From assembly GCF_043641665.1 (NCBI RefSeq), contig NC_092190.1, positions 6,455,048-6,519,047 of the forward strand: a stretch of DNA of 64,000 nt. The letters are read 5' to 3'. Made by a program: the position numbers and the translations under genes. Below, piece by piece: positions 35,633 through 47,006 of the stretch. Positions within the stretch are counted from its first letter, which is position 1; each line of letters starts with the position of its first letter. Below the pieces are notes generated by a model. The model was not told where the DNA came from, did no database searches, and saw only the letters and a list, made by a program, of their open reading frames with translations. The stretch is from Enoplosus armatus (lineage: Eukaryota; Chordata; Actinopteri; Centrarchiformes; Enoplosidae).

Positions 35633-35680
<48 letters not shown>
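35633..35680. repeat. (CA)n microsatellite
   Basis: About 24 uninterrupted CA units. Confidence 0.95.
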
Positions 35681-35685
<5 letters not shown>

Positions 35686-35689
35686 TCTC

Positions 35690-36510
35690 TCTTAATTGCC
35701 CCCTCAGTATGCCCCATTTTGACCCAGTCTCTATTAAAAAAAACAATAATGTCACATTCCAGACCATGCCACCCTATGCTGTTCACTGTGCCGCCTGTGC
35801 TGCAAACAAAAGCCCCCTCTCTGTCAGCAGGCGCTGAACTGGGTGCAGCTGCCACTGCCGTTTCTCCACTTTACTGGCAAGGCCCAAGCTTCTCAACAAC
35901 ACTGATTTAATGGGGAATACAGACACTATTTTCCTCACGAACAGACCCTCTCCCATCCCTATCTGCCCTCCTTGTGCCCCCTGTTAGGGTTAAAATTTCT
36001 TAGCAGCGTCTGTTTGACTCTGCCATGGCAGCAGAAGCAGAGAGAAGCTGCCAACGCACTCTCCTTCTCTTTGATTCTTGTTTTTTTTCTCTCTCAGTCT
36101 TTCACTCTCAGTCTTCTGTCGCGTTACAGTAGTTGAGTGAACAGCACCATGGCAGCACTGGCAGTTAAAGACTTGTATCTGTCTCAGTTGCACGCTCTCT
36201 GTGTGTTTTTCTTTTTTTTTCTGTTCCTGCAGGTGAATGTGATGCAGGCAAGGATGCCAGGGAAGCAGATGGCCTCAAGAAAGAGAAAGAAACTAAAAGT
36301 GTAGAAGAAAAAAAAATAATGTGGTGGAGGGACCCTGTGGAAAATACTAAGCACTATAGAAGATGGAGCAACAGGGTGTCATACTGTAAATTGCTACAAC
36401 GTCCAATGGGACACTTTTGATGCCGATCCATCTACTCTGACGTCCTCCCTTTAACATTTTGCTGCACTAAAGAGAATAATGCACCACTTCACGTTTTATA
36501 CTGAATTTGT
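35690..36510. other. Non-coding stretch, nothing recognised
   Basis: The 143-residue minus-strand frame here runs through the CA repeat and is an artefact. No other structure is seen. Confidence 0.35.
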
Positions 36511-36519
36511 TTGGCAGTT

Positions 36520-36662
36520 TTGCCTTTTTATTGGATAGTTGAGTAGAGATACAGACAGGAAACACAGGGATAGAGAGGGGGTTACAAATAGCAACAAAGG
36601 CCAGAATGAAAACACAGATACTAAGATTACATGGTCCATGTCTTAATCACTACACCAGGAGT
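36520..36662. repeat. Dispersed fish repeat fragment
   Basis: 'ccttttta ttggatagttga', 'gagatacagacaggaaacac' and 'cttaatcactacaccaggag' are a degraded form of a widespread teleost repeat. In good copies it reads through a GACAGGAAA segment to an 'actacacca'-like end. Confidence 0.5.
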
Positions 36663-37139
36663 GAACAGTGCGTTTCGCATTGGCCTATTTTGACAAAAAT
36701 ACAACCAAATAATGTACATATTGGTATTAAGAAAGATCTACAAAGTACATATGCCATAAAACATTTATAGGTTCAACAAATTAAATAATGAGATCAAGAG
36801 TCCAAGAACAACCAACATTGAAGCAAATATTTTTCGCAAACAGGTGTTTCTATCTGGAGGAATATGCAAAGAAACAACGCAGGAGAATTAAGAGAGCGCA
36901 CATATTGACATGTCTGCCTTCTACTCTGATCCAGAGTTAACAATCATCAACCTGAAGCACTTGTTAGTCTCAGATTTAATTAGGAAAGAAAAGAGTTAGC
37001 TCTCTTCGCCTGTATTGAACAACAGGTTACTCCCATAAGAATCCCTCAAATTCTTGCCATGTGCGTAGCTGTTTTAGAGGTGGCTGATAAAGGAGCATGT
37101 GTGGCTTTCAACATATAAGCATATGTGTGTGTGCGTCCA

Positions 37140-37350
37140 CTCCAGAGTGCTCCAAACTTTGAGGACAGCCCCTCCAGAAAACACAGGCCTGGCCCTCCAA
37201 ACTCAAAGGACGAGCTCCATTCACCGCCTGGCAACGGCGCTGAGAAATGGAGAAGAGATGGGCAGAACGGAATGGGTGGGCAGTAAATTATCAGCTTTTA
37301 GAGGAGAAGACACGATATTTATTTATAGCATTCAGCCAGGGCACTCGGGA
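37140..37350. promoter_or_regulatory. Candidate conserved non-coding element
   Basis: Low-repeat block with 'ggcagtaaattatcagctttt', 'acgatatttatttatagcat' and 'cgcctggcaacggcg' (RFX-like GGCAACGG). It is about 10 kb upstream of olig2. Function is inferred from words only. Confidence 0.25.
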
Positions 37351-37399
37351 GGGTTGAAATGGAATGGGGGTGCACGTCTTTTGCAAGGGGCATCCTAGG

Positions 37400-38840
37400 T
37401 GGTCAGCATTGACCTGCACTAACCCCTTGTATCCTGTCTCATTCTCCCACCCTTCACACTTGTCTTGTACCCAAAGATCCCGAGACCTCCCTGGTAATTA
37501 GGGAACGAGTCACACCCACTCCCTGCCCCCAAAGGCAGTAAATTTTCCTCCTTCTCCTGGCCTTGTGACACGCACACTCACACATCCACAGAATTGAGGC
37601 TTCAAGACACCATTCAGCCCTATCCCTACTTGCTCTATCCCCCACTCTACATTTTATCACCACCCCTTGTTTTGTTTTGCTGTCTCAATCCATCAATCTT
37701 CCCATTAGCCCTCCATATTACGGAAACCGCGGGGAACGCCCCCTTTACACCAGCCCCTCGAATCCGTCTTCCTCTCTGCACCTCCCTCAGCCTCCACCAC
37801 TTGCTGCTGACTCCCTCTTTCCCTCCATCCTTCAGTCCAGCTTCATTAGTCCTACCTGTTGCTCTCAAATGATCACACTCTCCCTCGTTCTTCTCCAGGT
37901 TTCTGCTGATTCACCTCCAACTCGAGGTTAACATCATGGCCTTGGGCAAGGGAGGAAAAGATGAGAGATGGAGGGAGAGAGAAGAAGGATTGGGGATGCT
38001 GAGGGTGGACGGTGGTGGGGGTAGCTGCACTTTGGGTGGTATGTTTCCTGCGAGGGTGGGACACAATGCCCTCAGTGTTCAGGCAGGCCCACAGGAGCTT
38101 GTTTTACAACAGGGGAGGGGCGGCCATCAATGGCCAGATGATGTGAACCACCCTGAGCCGATTCACAGTGACAAACAGCCCCCTCCAATCAGACCCCCAC
38201 CTCCTCCTCCTCCTCCTCCTCCTCCTCTTTTCTGCTTTCTCCCATCGCCTCCCTCCTTCCCTCCACACATTCTGTTCTGTTGGACCAAAACCAGGGCAGC
38301 AGCAACAGCACTGCAGCTCAATGGACTGGAAGTGAGGGTACACACAAATACATGGACACACATACTCAAAATTTCTCACATACAAAATGGGTATACATGC
38401 ATAAACTCACGCGCACTGACACACAGTGGAACAGACCCTTTCTGTCCTTCCTCTTCTAATGACGCCTCAAGCATCTTGCTGGAACATGAATTGGTATTAG
38501 TTTAATTAAACCAGCGTGGCCCTTATTTAGGTTCCTCTCTTCATTCTCAAAAAGGCAAAACGGCTTGATGACAGCATAATTGCTGAAGAATTGAAGGAGA
38601 GCTAGTGTGTCGAGTTGCCAAGTGTGCCCCCCCCCCCCCACATCTCCAGCTCTGTAGGCTCTTTGGCCCTGCTCTGGAGACCTGTCCATTCTGTCAGCCC
38701 CAAAGTCCATTAACGTCTGCTCAGTCCATGCCATTCAAACAGACCTACTCCTACCTATTAAGTTTAGGTAAATAAAACTACTTGGTTAAGTTGAGAGAAA
38801 GATCACCTCCAAGGTTAAAATGTTAGTTGGGGAGAGACAC
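37400..38840. other. Non-coding, pyrimidine-rich stretch with a (CTC)n run
   Basis: Holds a (CTC)n triplet run at about 38201-38226 and a C run at 38627-38639. The 189-residue frame at 37936-38505 includes the triplet run as poly-proline, overlaps equally long antisense frames and is not supported as a gene. Confidence 0.4.
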
Positions 38841-38844
38841 CTGG

Positions 38845-38969
38845 GCTGAATTCCCTCACACTATCAGCACTGATTGGAGAGACAATGTTTTGGTCATGGA
38901 CCTTAATCTGGCATCCATGACCAAAACATTGTCTCTCTAATCAGTGTCGACAGTGTGAGGGAATTCAGC
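38845..38969. repeat. Near-perfect 125-base hairpin (56-base arms)
   Basis: The left arm, 38845-38900, runs from GCTGAATTCCCTC to GGTCATGGA. It is repeated in inverse orientation at 38914-38969 with only four differences, separated by a 13-base loop 'ccttaatctggca'. One of the differences is a G:U-type pair in a plus-strand RNA. A transcript from either strand would fold into a long stem. It could be a precursor RNA, a small fold-back element or a recent inverted duplication; the sequence alone does not decide. Confidence 0.9.
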
Positions 38970-39254
38970 CCTCTCTGCCAGGAGATGGGACATGAAAATG
39001 AAGTCTGTGGTGTCAAAGTCGCCCACTTTGCATGCCAACCGTTTCCTGCCGATAGGAACAACGTTTTATGCTACTGCCATTGTTCGTGAAAGATGACAGT
39101 CATTATTTGTATAGCTGCAAGAGGTCACTTATAATATATAATATGAACATGAATGCTTTTTTTTTTTACAATCTAGGTAATTTTTCCATTTTTTGGCCAT
39201 AATTCCTGTTTGTTATGACAACATTTTTCTTGCTACAGTCTTGGGCGATCACAG

Positions 39255-39365
39255 TATCTATCCATCATCCATCCATCGTCTAAACTTGCTGGTCTTGTTG
39301 AAGGTTGCAGTGGGCCTATTCCAGCACACGTTGGGATGGTGAACAGGTTATAAGTCTACCACAGT
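39255..39365. repeat. Dispersed fish repeat fragment
   Basis: 'atctatccatcatccatcca', then 'gttgaaggttgcagtgggcc' and 'tattccagcacacgttggga' follow the order of the common teleost repeat that begins with (ATCC)n and continues with text about a 'gctggagcctatcccagc' core. Confidence 0.55.
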
Positions 39366-40031
39366 AATCACCAAGTTAACAATTTTAAGTTAAATTTGCT
39401 CATTTGGAAATGAAACTGTGAGTGAATGTTAAAGTCATTAACCAAAATGTCACTTTTATCCCAGAGTGCTCCTTATTGGTTCAGCTTCGACCTATACTTA
39501 CTGTTGCCGTGTGCTCACTGCGTTTTTCAACACAATGTATGATAATAGTGGACTTCCATTATAATGCGCTTCCAAATGAGAGGTTTACAAGAATGTTTGT
39601 TCACAACCTGCGTTCAAGTCCGACCATTTGTGGTGCTGACTTACAGGACTCTACTCCAAGTGGCCACATCTGAACATTCACTTTGATGAGTAACAGCCAG
39701 CTTTAATTGAGAGTCTTCTGACAGAAATAAATCAACATCTGTATTGAGTGTTTGGCTACACTCACATAATGACCTACAGAGGGCAACACGAAGGCTTCCT
39801 TACATTGCTACGCAGAAATCTCTCCGACCAAGACTGTTCATTTTCCCTGTATAATCACTCTGAAGACTGTTTTGAAAAAGTTCCATGTTCAGTTCAGGGA
39901 TGGGAAACACCAGCTGACCTCACCAAAACCACTCCAGACAAAAACACCTGCCATCTACTTCCAGAGTCAACCCAAAAGGTGTGAAAACATATTTTGGGAG
40001 GGGTTGCGGAGTGCATGTCTGTGTATGTGTT

Positions 40032-40062
40032 GGGGGTGGGGGGGTGGGGGGTGGGGGGGGGG
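40032..40062 (+). other. G-quadruplex-capable G tract
   Basis: Four long G runs of 5 to 10 bases are separated by single T residues. This is an ideal intramolecular G-quadruplex pattern on the plus strand. It lies between non-coding blocks about 6.5 kb upstream of olig2. Confidence 0.8.
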
Positions 40063-40184
40063 CGTGGCGAGGTTGACAGCTGGTTAGCAGTGGGGTGGTA
40101 ATAAAGTAGTCCGCCCCTTTGTTAGGGATGATGAGCTTGTGTGTGTGTGTGTGTGATGGGATCAGGAGGCTGGTAGTGAGAGTA

Positions 40185-40400
40185 AAGGAATGTAACCCAG
40201 CCTCTCAGTCCCTCCATATGACGCTAATTGCAGCAGAACGGGGATGGCCTGGGCTCCTTGTGTACACCATTGTTATTCCTCAGCCTATTGTCTCCGGCCT
40301 TCTGACAATCGCCATCTGAATGAGAGCCTGTTAAGCCTGGCAGATCCCCATCATTAGACCCCTTTACACCCATTGTGATGCAGCACTGAGGATACTGTAG
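40185..40400. promoter_or_regulatory. Candidate conserved non-coding element
   Basis: Repeat-free block with 'catatgacgctaattgcagc', 'tgtacaccattgttattcct' (SOX-like ATTGTT), 'ctgacaatcgccatctgaat' and 'ccccatcattagaccccttt'. It lies about 6.3 kb upstream of olig2. SOX and homeodomain words fit neural-tube regulation; conservation is not shown. Confidence 0.35.
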
Positions 40401-41925
40401 GGCTATCAGTGACTTTCAGCAGGACTGAGGCCTCGTCCACAATAACACAGATGAATTTTCTTTTTGTTCAGGCTGTACATCCACACAAAGCCGGCATGTT
40501 CCACCTTTGGAAACTTTTTGAAAACGCTCTCCAGCTTGGATAGTTTTGGAAAATGCCCACTGTTCTCCTGGCAGTGACATCCCAATGGAGAACTTTCATG
40601 GACTGCTGGTGTTATTAAAACTCGCGTGAATATAACAATGTGACATATGTATGCAGTCATTTTTAAAAATAATGTCCTGGTGTAAAAATAATCAGTGTAC
40701 ACTGCACAGCAGAGTATACAATTGACTCTTTCCAAATACGGTGTCTACCTACCTTCAAAGCAGTTTTCCAGGTCAACAATGTTACAAATCTTTAAAGGTT
40801 AAAATGTTTGACTTCTTCCACGTTTTGGCATATCTTTATGTTTATGATGTAAGAACACCATGTAAGCCCAATAACTAGACAAACTACCTGGGATCAAATA
40901 ACAGCTTTGTACAATTGCAGCTGCCCGACAACAAAAACAGATATGTCAAAGGCAAGTTGTGAGTTCAACAACACAGAAATACAAAATCAGGGTTCAAAGA
41001 CAGTTGCAGGTGACAAAAAAAGAGTTTTAACTTGCTATGGATATATTCAACCCCACAACAGACCAGATGGTGGTGCTAAAGTAATTTTGTTGTGTGCCTA
41101 CCAAAATGGGAGGAAGAAGAAGAGGAAGAAGAGATTCAGCGTGGACAGTGAGCTTTTAGAGCAACCTGACAATGCCAGTGTGGATGGAACCTCATCTGAC
41201 ACGTAATTAGCCTTTTCAAATTCACCTGCATTAGTGTGGACATAGAGTTAGTTAGTTGATTTATTGGAGAAAAAGTGTGTAGATTGTAATGTGGCTCAAT
41301 TGTCACTTTTAATTAAAACCATGAAAACAAAGACAAAACCTCACAGTCTAAATATACTCCAGAACTTTCTAAACATCGTAAAAAAAACTTATAATAATAA
41401 TAATTTCACCCTCTTTCCCCCTGTTGACAATTAACAGCATCACTCCAGTGAACGTGACACTTTTTTGTCCACACAAGTTTGGTCACGGACGTACTATGGA
41501 CACAAACCGCCAGCTGGCCTGCTTTGGGCAGTGTGCGGCTCAGTCTAGTCTCCGTCTCCCTAAAACAAGCATCTGGAGGCCCAGGGAGTGAATACAAGTG
41601 TGAATATATTCATCCCCATGCTGCTTTGTTAAATCTCTGGGCGTAAAGCCGTTGTACCCCCGTGCCCTCCTGGGTGACCCCCGAGGATCAGAGACCAGGT
41701 TGTCGAAACATTTGTAACATTTGGCCAAAGCAAATCTCAGGCTGCCTGTTGAATTGAGGCTCAGACCAAAGAGGAGGGAAAAAAAATCCCCCTGGAACCC
41801 TCAAAACACCCCTTACACTGGACCAGGACCCCCCTCTCATTCCTTATCCCTCACACACACACACCGAGCATGGAGGCTCAACCCCTCACAACCTCCAGCA
41901 AATCCCCTTTATCTTTTCCCAGCCA
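40400..41925. other. Non-coding stretch, nothing recognised
   Basis: The open frame at 40907-41206 lacks a recognisable domain and splice context. No RNA or repeat is recognised. Confidence 0.3.
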
Positions 41926-42260
41926 GATGGGGCCGCTGGAATAATAGCCGAAGCCCAATGAGTTCCATTCAATTTGTCATGCCGTCTAAAGGAGCTTGTA
42001 AGCTTCCCATTTGCAGTTATGTTATAGTAACCATGGGAGGCTCTGCAGTGTTAGGACTTAATTACCTCCTAATAGCTGTTGTAGAGATAAAGCCCCCGGC
42101 CAGCATAACCTAACACTGTCCAGCCCCTGAGACACAGAGGCCTGAAGTCTCCCTTGGCAGCCAGGATCCACATGGTTCATCATGCGTTAGATGGACTGCG
42201 CTTGCCTACATTAGTGACCTCTTCACCCCACATGCACCTGTACATTAGTCACCAGGTTGG
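41925..42260. promoter_or_regulatory. Candidate conserved non-coding element (best candidate upstream of olig2)
   Basis: A 330-base repeat-free block with balanced composition and many developmental binding words: 'gctggaataatagccg', 'ccattcaatttgtcatgcc', 'taggacttaattacctccta', 'gagataaagcccccgg' and 'gcctacattagtgacctc'. It lies 4.3-4.6 kb upstream of the olig2 promoter. The texture is that of vertebrate enhancer cores near transcription-factor genes. Confidence 0.4.
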
Positions 42261-42449
42261 TCTGACTTTGGAAGAACTCCACTGAGGATCTCAGGTTTGG
42301 TAGGAAGTTGTAACTGTTAAGTACTTTCTCAAGAGTTTATTTTTAAAGGACATTTTCAGATTAATTTCCTTATGTGCCTTATGTGCCCTATAGTTTTACT
42401 CTGTACCTTGGTACAATTTTAATTTCCGTTTTTAGCCAGCGAACTGTCG

Positions 42450-42600
42450 TTCCACCACTTTGGTCCAGACTGAATTATCTCAACAACCATTGGATGGATT
42501 GTGTTGTGGTACAGACATTCATGGCCTCCAGAGGATAAAGCCCTCTGACTTAGGTGATCCTCTGACTTGTGCACCAAGATGAGGTTCACATTTGTGGTTT
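42450..42600. repeat. Dispersed fish repeat fragment
   Basis: 'ccaccactttggtccagact', 'cattggatggattg', 'acagacattcatggcctcc' and 'cctctgacttaggtgatcc' belong to a common teleost repeat also present at 53595-53945 and 56470-56585. Confidence 0.65.
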
Positions 42601-43735
42601 ATAAGAAAAAAAAATAGAAATAATAAAGAAGAAAGTATTAGGATAAGAATACTAAAATGTCATCGCATGAGGCCCATTGATTCTGAACATACAGGCACAG
42701 CAGCCTAGGTGCTTTTAAGGCCTAACAGTTCTTGATTGGCAAAGTCATTCACACGACCTTAATCCAATTGATCATCTGTTTCACCTGGTGAAGACCAGAC
42801 CTGTTGCCCATGTTGCTATTCAACAGATACATCAGTCTGTAAGAGAAGGAAGACCTGGCCTCTTTTGGAGATTTTTACCTTCAGGTGCCTTTTCATGTGT
42901 TTGAACTTGAAACCTGACCTGAGTTATCTGAATTTGAGGACTTGCAGACATTGTGACCTCGGAACACACAGACAGTATCTCCCACAAATGATATGCTTGC
43001 TTGCAAAATACGTTTTTGGGGAAACATACTGTCTTCCGTAGTTTGTTTTTCTTCACAAAGAACATTCAGATCTGCAACTTTGACCCTAAATAATAAAAGC
43101 TACAATTCTGATGTCTTGAATGAGACAGGATGCAAACACGCTGGTGTAATGAATTTCACTCCACTTCCTGTACTGGCACTTAACTTTCCCATTGAATGTA
43201 CAGTAAATCGCTACTGCAGGAGAGCTGCATGTGAATCTAACTAGGAAGACAATGTTGCACACAAACACACACAGAGTAACAGCAGTGGTGGCGGCAGGCG
43301 GCATCTCACGTTCCTCACTACAGATTTCAACAAAAGCGAGAATTTTGCTTCATTTCGTTCCAAGATTTCACAGAGAAAGGGATCGAGGGGGAGAGCCAGG
43401 ACATTATTCATGTCTTTCAGTTCATTTGGCCTCAGCCGGTCCGCTCCCCAGACAGAAAGAGAAACCTTCTCTCGTGTTTTTCCACCCTCCTCTCTTTTCT
43501 GCTTTTTTTTTTTTTGTTCCCTTTCTTTTTTATTTTGGAGGCAGATTAGCAGGATTAAGTATGGCTCACATATGCTCCTTCTCACTATTGGTATTCACCA
43601 CGGCACCGGGCCTACCGCCACCCAGACTGATGGACAGAGAGAGAGAGGGAGAAAGACGGAGATGATGGTGTAGTTGGTGAGAGTCAAAGTTGGAAGGGAA
43701 GAGGAAATGTTAAAAACACCCATGTCCACATACTT
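42600..43735. other. Non-coding stretch, nothing recognised
   Basis: Opposing frames at 43231-43673 include purine- and pyrimidine-rich low-complexity text and have no recognisable domain. No gene is supported. Confidence 0.35.
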
Positions 43736-43740
43736 TGTGT

Positions 43741-44150
43741 GCTTTTGGTTTAGGCCCCTTAGTTCCAATCAATTGAAACTTTAATACTACAGCATGCAAT
43801 GATATTTTTGACAAAAGACCTTCCAGTCCTGAGTACTGAGTCCACAGTTTGTGTTTGGCTCTTTCCTGTTTCAACATGACAATGCCTCCGTGCACAAAGC
43901 CAGGTCCATAAGAGAATGTGTTTTCCCAGTTTGGCGTGGAAGACCTTGACTGGCCTGCACAGAGCCCTGACCTCAACCCCATCCAACACCTTTGTGATGA
44001 TCTGGAACACCAACTGTGAGCCAGGTCCCAACATCAGTGTTGGACCTCACTAATGCTCTTGTGGTTGAATGGCAGCAAATCTCTGTTGGAAAGGCTGAAA
44101 CCAGAAGAGTGGAGGCTGATTTAGCAGCAGATTAATGTTCATGGTGTGGG
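43741..44150 (+). mobile_element. Tc1/mariner relic B
   Basis: Matches the 3' half of a fish Tc1/mariner transposase: 'taggccccttagttcc', 'cctgtttcaacatgacaatg', 'ccgtgcacaaagccaggtcc' and the PAQSPDLNP-coding 'cctgcacagagccctgacc'. The frame is interrupted by indels and stops. The 5' part and a clear terminal inverted repeat are missing. Confidence 0.8.
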
Positions 44151-44654
44151 AATCACATGGGTGTAATGTTTGAGGAAAATAATGAGATATTATAGAAAAT
44201 CATTTTAAGGCTTTATCCAGGAAATGTACTTGCCTGCCACAAATCACACAGTGAGTTTGTATGGTGTGTAACTGAAGGCCCTCTGTTTGTTCAGATTATC
44301 TACAGAACACAGAAAGATTTAAACAACTCAATTAGGTGATAACTTTTAACATCAGTGGTCAACTGAAATATCAGAAATTTGAAGATATTAATTTCAAAAC
44401 CTAGAGTTTCACAACCTCCATGTGGGCTTGCAGGGTGTTCTAAAGCTGATGATGTGCTTAAATGAATTTAATAGGTTTATAATAAAAGTTTGAGACACAT
44501 ACTATTTTAGAATAAGAGCATTTCTATCCTGTAGCAACTTGACAACTCTGTTGCATAAAATGATTGGCCCTAAATAGGAGTCATGTGTAAAAGGTTGAGA
44601 AATTCTTTCTAAATCTGTGGTTTAAGACTAGGAGATTTATTAGATTGATTTATG

Positions 44655-44692
<38 letters not shown>

Positions 44693-45020
44693 TCTGAAAC
44701 AGCATGTGAGGGTTCAGACTACCACAAAGCCTCCTTAATTCCTGGTAGATAATTTGACTAGAGAATTGTAATTGATAATGATGCATGAGATGTGAGGGAA
44801 AGTCTGTAGTCTGTGTGTCTCATTGTAAATCCTGTGCAACAGTGAGACTGTGGGAATGTCTAACGAAGCAAGTGGTGGCACAGATACAAACCTCCTGATT
44901 TAAAATGCCACTTTAACCGCCTTCATTACCATAATCTTATTTAACGCGAGTAAACACGCGAAGGCAACGGACAGAGGACGGAGAAAACAAGCAAATATAA
45001 TGATGAGAAAAAAGGGGGTT
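44150..45020. other. Non-coding stretch with (ATT)n microsatellite
   Basis: Contains a (TTA)n run of about 11 units at 44659-44691. Nothing else is recognised. Confidence 0.4.
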
Positions 45021-45022
45021 AG

Positions 45023-45025
<3 letters not shown>

Positions 45026-45056
<31 letters not shown>
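45026..45056. repeat. (GT)n microsatellite
   Basis: About 15 GT units, 1.5 kb upstream of the olig2 promoter. Confidence 0.93.
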
Positions 45057-45058
<2 letters not shown>

Positions 45059-45059
45059 A

Positions 45060-46430
45060 TAAAATTCATCGACCTCTAACGACCTTGATTTTGTGACATC
45101 GTTGGCGGAAAGATGTGACACCTGACTGACGGTGTTACGGCGCCGGAAATTGTTTCTGATTGGCTGGCAGGTGACCGTTAAATCGAAAAAAAAGACCCCC
45201 CTCAAATATAGTTCCGGTTAACTGTTTAACCGACGTTCTAAATCAGTGCGCAAGGTGTATTAAACTGCAGGTAACCATGGCAACAGCACAGAGCCTTAAT
45301 TCTGGAAACTAACTGGAACTAACTGACCACAGAAAACAAATAGAAAACATTTTCAATACATTTGCATTTTATTAAGGTTATTTTTTTGAATAAAATAATT
45401 GCTTCGTTTTCAGTTGTTTGTGTTATTGCTATTTTTTTTTAAAGACAGAAAATCTGTTTTTTTTTCCGATCACAAACTTATATTATTTTAAATTAAAACC
45501 TTTTAAACTCTACAGAGAGTCTGTGAAATAAGCTATTAACGTTATTACAGTTATCTCAAATAGGCTTTTTATCAGTAACTGAAGCCTAAATACAGAACAA
45601 CAGATAGGGCCTAAACTTGTAGAGGCAATTAGCGCTGATTGCGTCTGACTGCACAATACCACTCGTCATATTTCAGGACAATGCTGCTGTCAGTTTCAGT
45701 TACGTCCGAGAGCAAATCACCGGTTTGGGCCCTTCTGCCAGCCAGAGGCCGTCTGAGCGCCAGCAGCGGGCCACACTGAGATGGCTCACGGCAGACTAAT
45801 TGAAATGTTGCGGATCATAACCGTTAAAAACAATTTTGCACACTTCATTAATTAACGTTAAAGATGCACTTTAACGGCAGCTGCTGGTCGACAGCGGGTA
45901 AAAACGGAAAACACCGCATTCACACCAAAACTGCAAGCAGGAAACATATTGCGCTGCTTATTAGGCTTCGACCCGTTATTACTGTTCACTTGAAGGGGCG
46001 ACGTGATTTTATGGTCGAATAAGCTGCAGCTAAATTAAAATAATGAGAGATGAGGAACGAATTTGCGATCAGGATGATGGCTCAAATGTTGTGTAGATTA
46101 ATAAAAATGAGAGGATATTGAATTAAAACAAATCTTCATTCATTTCTTTTTTTTTTTTTTAAACAATTTATGTAGTCAGTTTCTGAATAAAACGAATTAA
46201 TCATAATTCATCTAAATCATTAAATTTCGGTCTGATTTATTGTGTTCCCGGATACAAATGACTCTTCACTTATGAAAGGCAAAATGTGGCTTATTCTCTG
46301 TGTTATTATAATAAAATCCATCCACACGCGGGCCAACATTTTCACAAGAAGGGGCCATATGTAGGAGGGAGTGTGTCTGATTTCACTTAATGCTGTGTGT
46401 TGGTAATTACATCAGGCTGGAGGACCCTCC
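45060..46430. promoter_or_regulatory. olig2 proximal upstream region
   Basis: No gene or known repeat is seen in the 1.4 kb before the promoter. It holds an E-box 'gcagctgctgg' at about 45880, several TAAT words ('cattaattaacg', 'ggtaattacatc') and AT-rich runs. Regulatory use is likely from position, but no individual site can be assigned. Confidence 0.35.
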
Positions 46431-46434
46431 GTCA

Positions 46435-46463
46435 CCCCCCCCCCCCTCCCCCCTCCTCCTCCC
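46435..46463. promoter_or_regulatory. C-rich tract at the olig2 promoter
   Basis: Twelve C, T, six C, then CTC repeats. The minus strand is a G-quadruplex-capable G tract about 90 bases upstream of the TATA box. It may bind Sp/KLF or MAZ-type factors. Confidence 0.5.
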
Positions 46464-46475
46464 TGCAAGGAGCTG

Positions 46476-46480
46476 ATTGG
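46476..46480 (-). promoter_or_regulatory. Inverted CCAAT box of olig2
   Basis: ATTGG in 'gctgattggtcgcagg' is an NF-Y-type inverted CCAAT element, 70 bases upstream of the TATA box, a usual spacing. Confidence 0.5.
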
Positions 46481-46549
46481 TCGCAGGGAGGCAGCCGGGA
46501 CAGAAACTGCGTTGTCCTGGTGACCCGGCCTCTGTGAGCTTCAGCCCGC

Positions 46550-46556
46550 TATAAAA
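46550..46556 (+). promoter_or_regulatory. TATA box of olig2
   Basis: TATAAAA in 'cccgctataaaaccctgcgg'. It places the transcription start at about 46580, upstream of a non-coding first exon ending at 46666. Confidence 0.7.
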
Positions 46557-46579
46557 CCCTGCGGTCGCACGCTGGCGTG

Positions 46580-46666
46580 CCAAATGGGCTGTCAGATGCG
46601 ATTTGGAGTAACAAGTGGATTTGACGTTTAGGTTTTCTCACCATCGCGCTTGGAAAAACACTCCTG
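46580..46666 (+). other. olig2: olig2 non-coding exon 1 (predicted)
   Basis: From the inferred start to the donor CTG|GTACGT (GT at 46667-46668). The acceptor 'tttctcttcag' ends at 46984, 22 bases before the ATG, defining an intron of 318 bases. A short untranslated first exon followed by a single coding exon is the known structure of vertebrate OLIG2. The exact start is inferred from TATA spacing. Confidence 0.6.
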
Positions 46667-47006
46667 GTACGTGTTTGATTATTTGTTTTTAGACATTCTG
46701 ATAGAGAATTAGTGTCATCTTACAAATACTTTACGGCTGTTCTCCTTTATTTAGTGTCTCTTATTCCTTATCTGATGATCTCATATGAAAATAAAGATGA
46801 AGATGCCAGAAATGTACTTGTAAGCCGTGTTTAAATAAAAAACAAACAAACACGTATTTTGTTTTTACATAGGCCTACTTTAATTATGAATTAAACGGAT
46901 AAAATAAGCAGTTGTTTCATATTTTATTTTCTGGTGGTGGCATGAAATCTTAGTGAATTAACTTAAAAAGTTTTTTCTCTTCAGACTACCGTTCTGGACC
47001 AGAACC

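Noticed and set aside
37936..38505. 189-residue frame with poly-proline
   Set aside because: The proline run comes from a (CTC)n triplet repeat. Long frames exist on the other strand over the same bases and no splice or domain evidence supports it.
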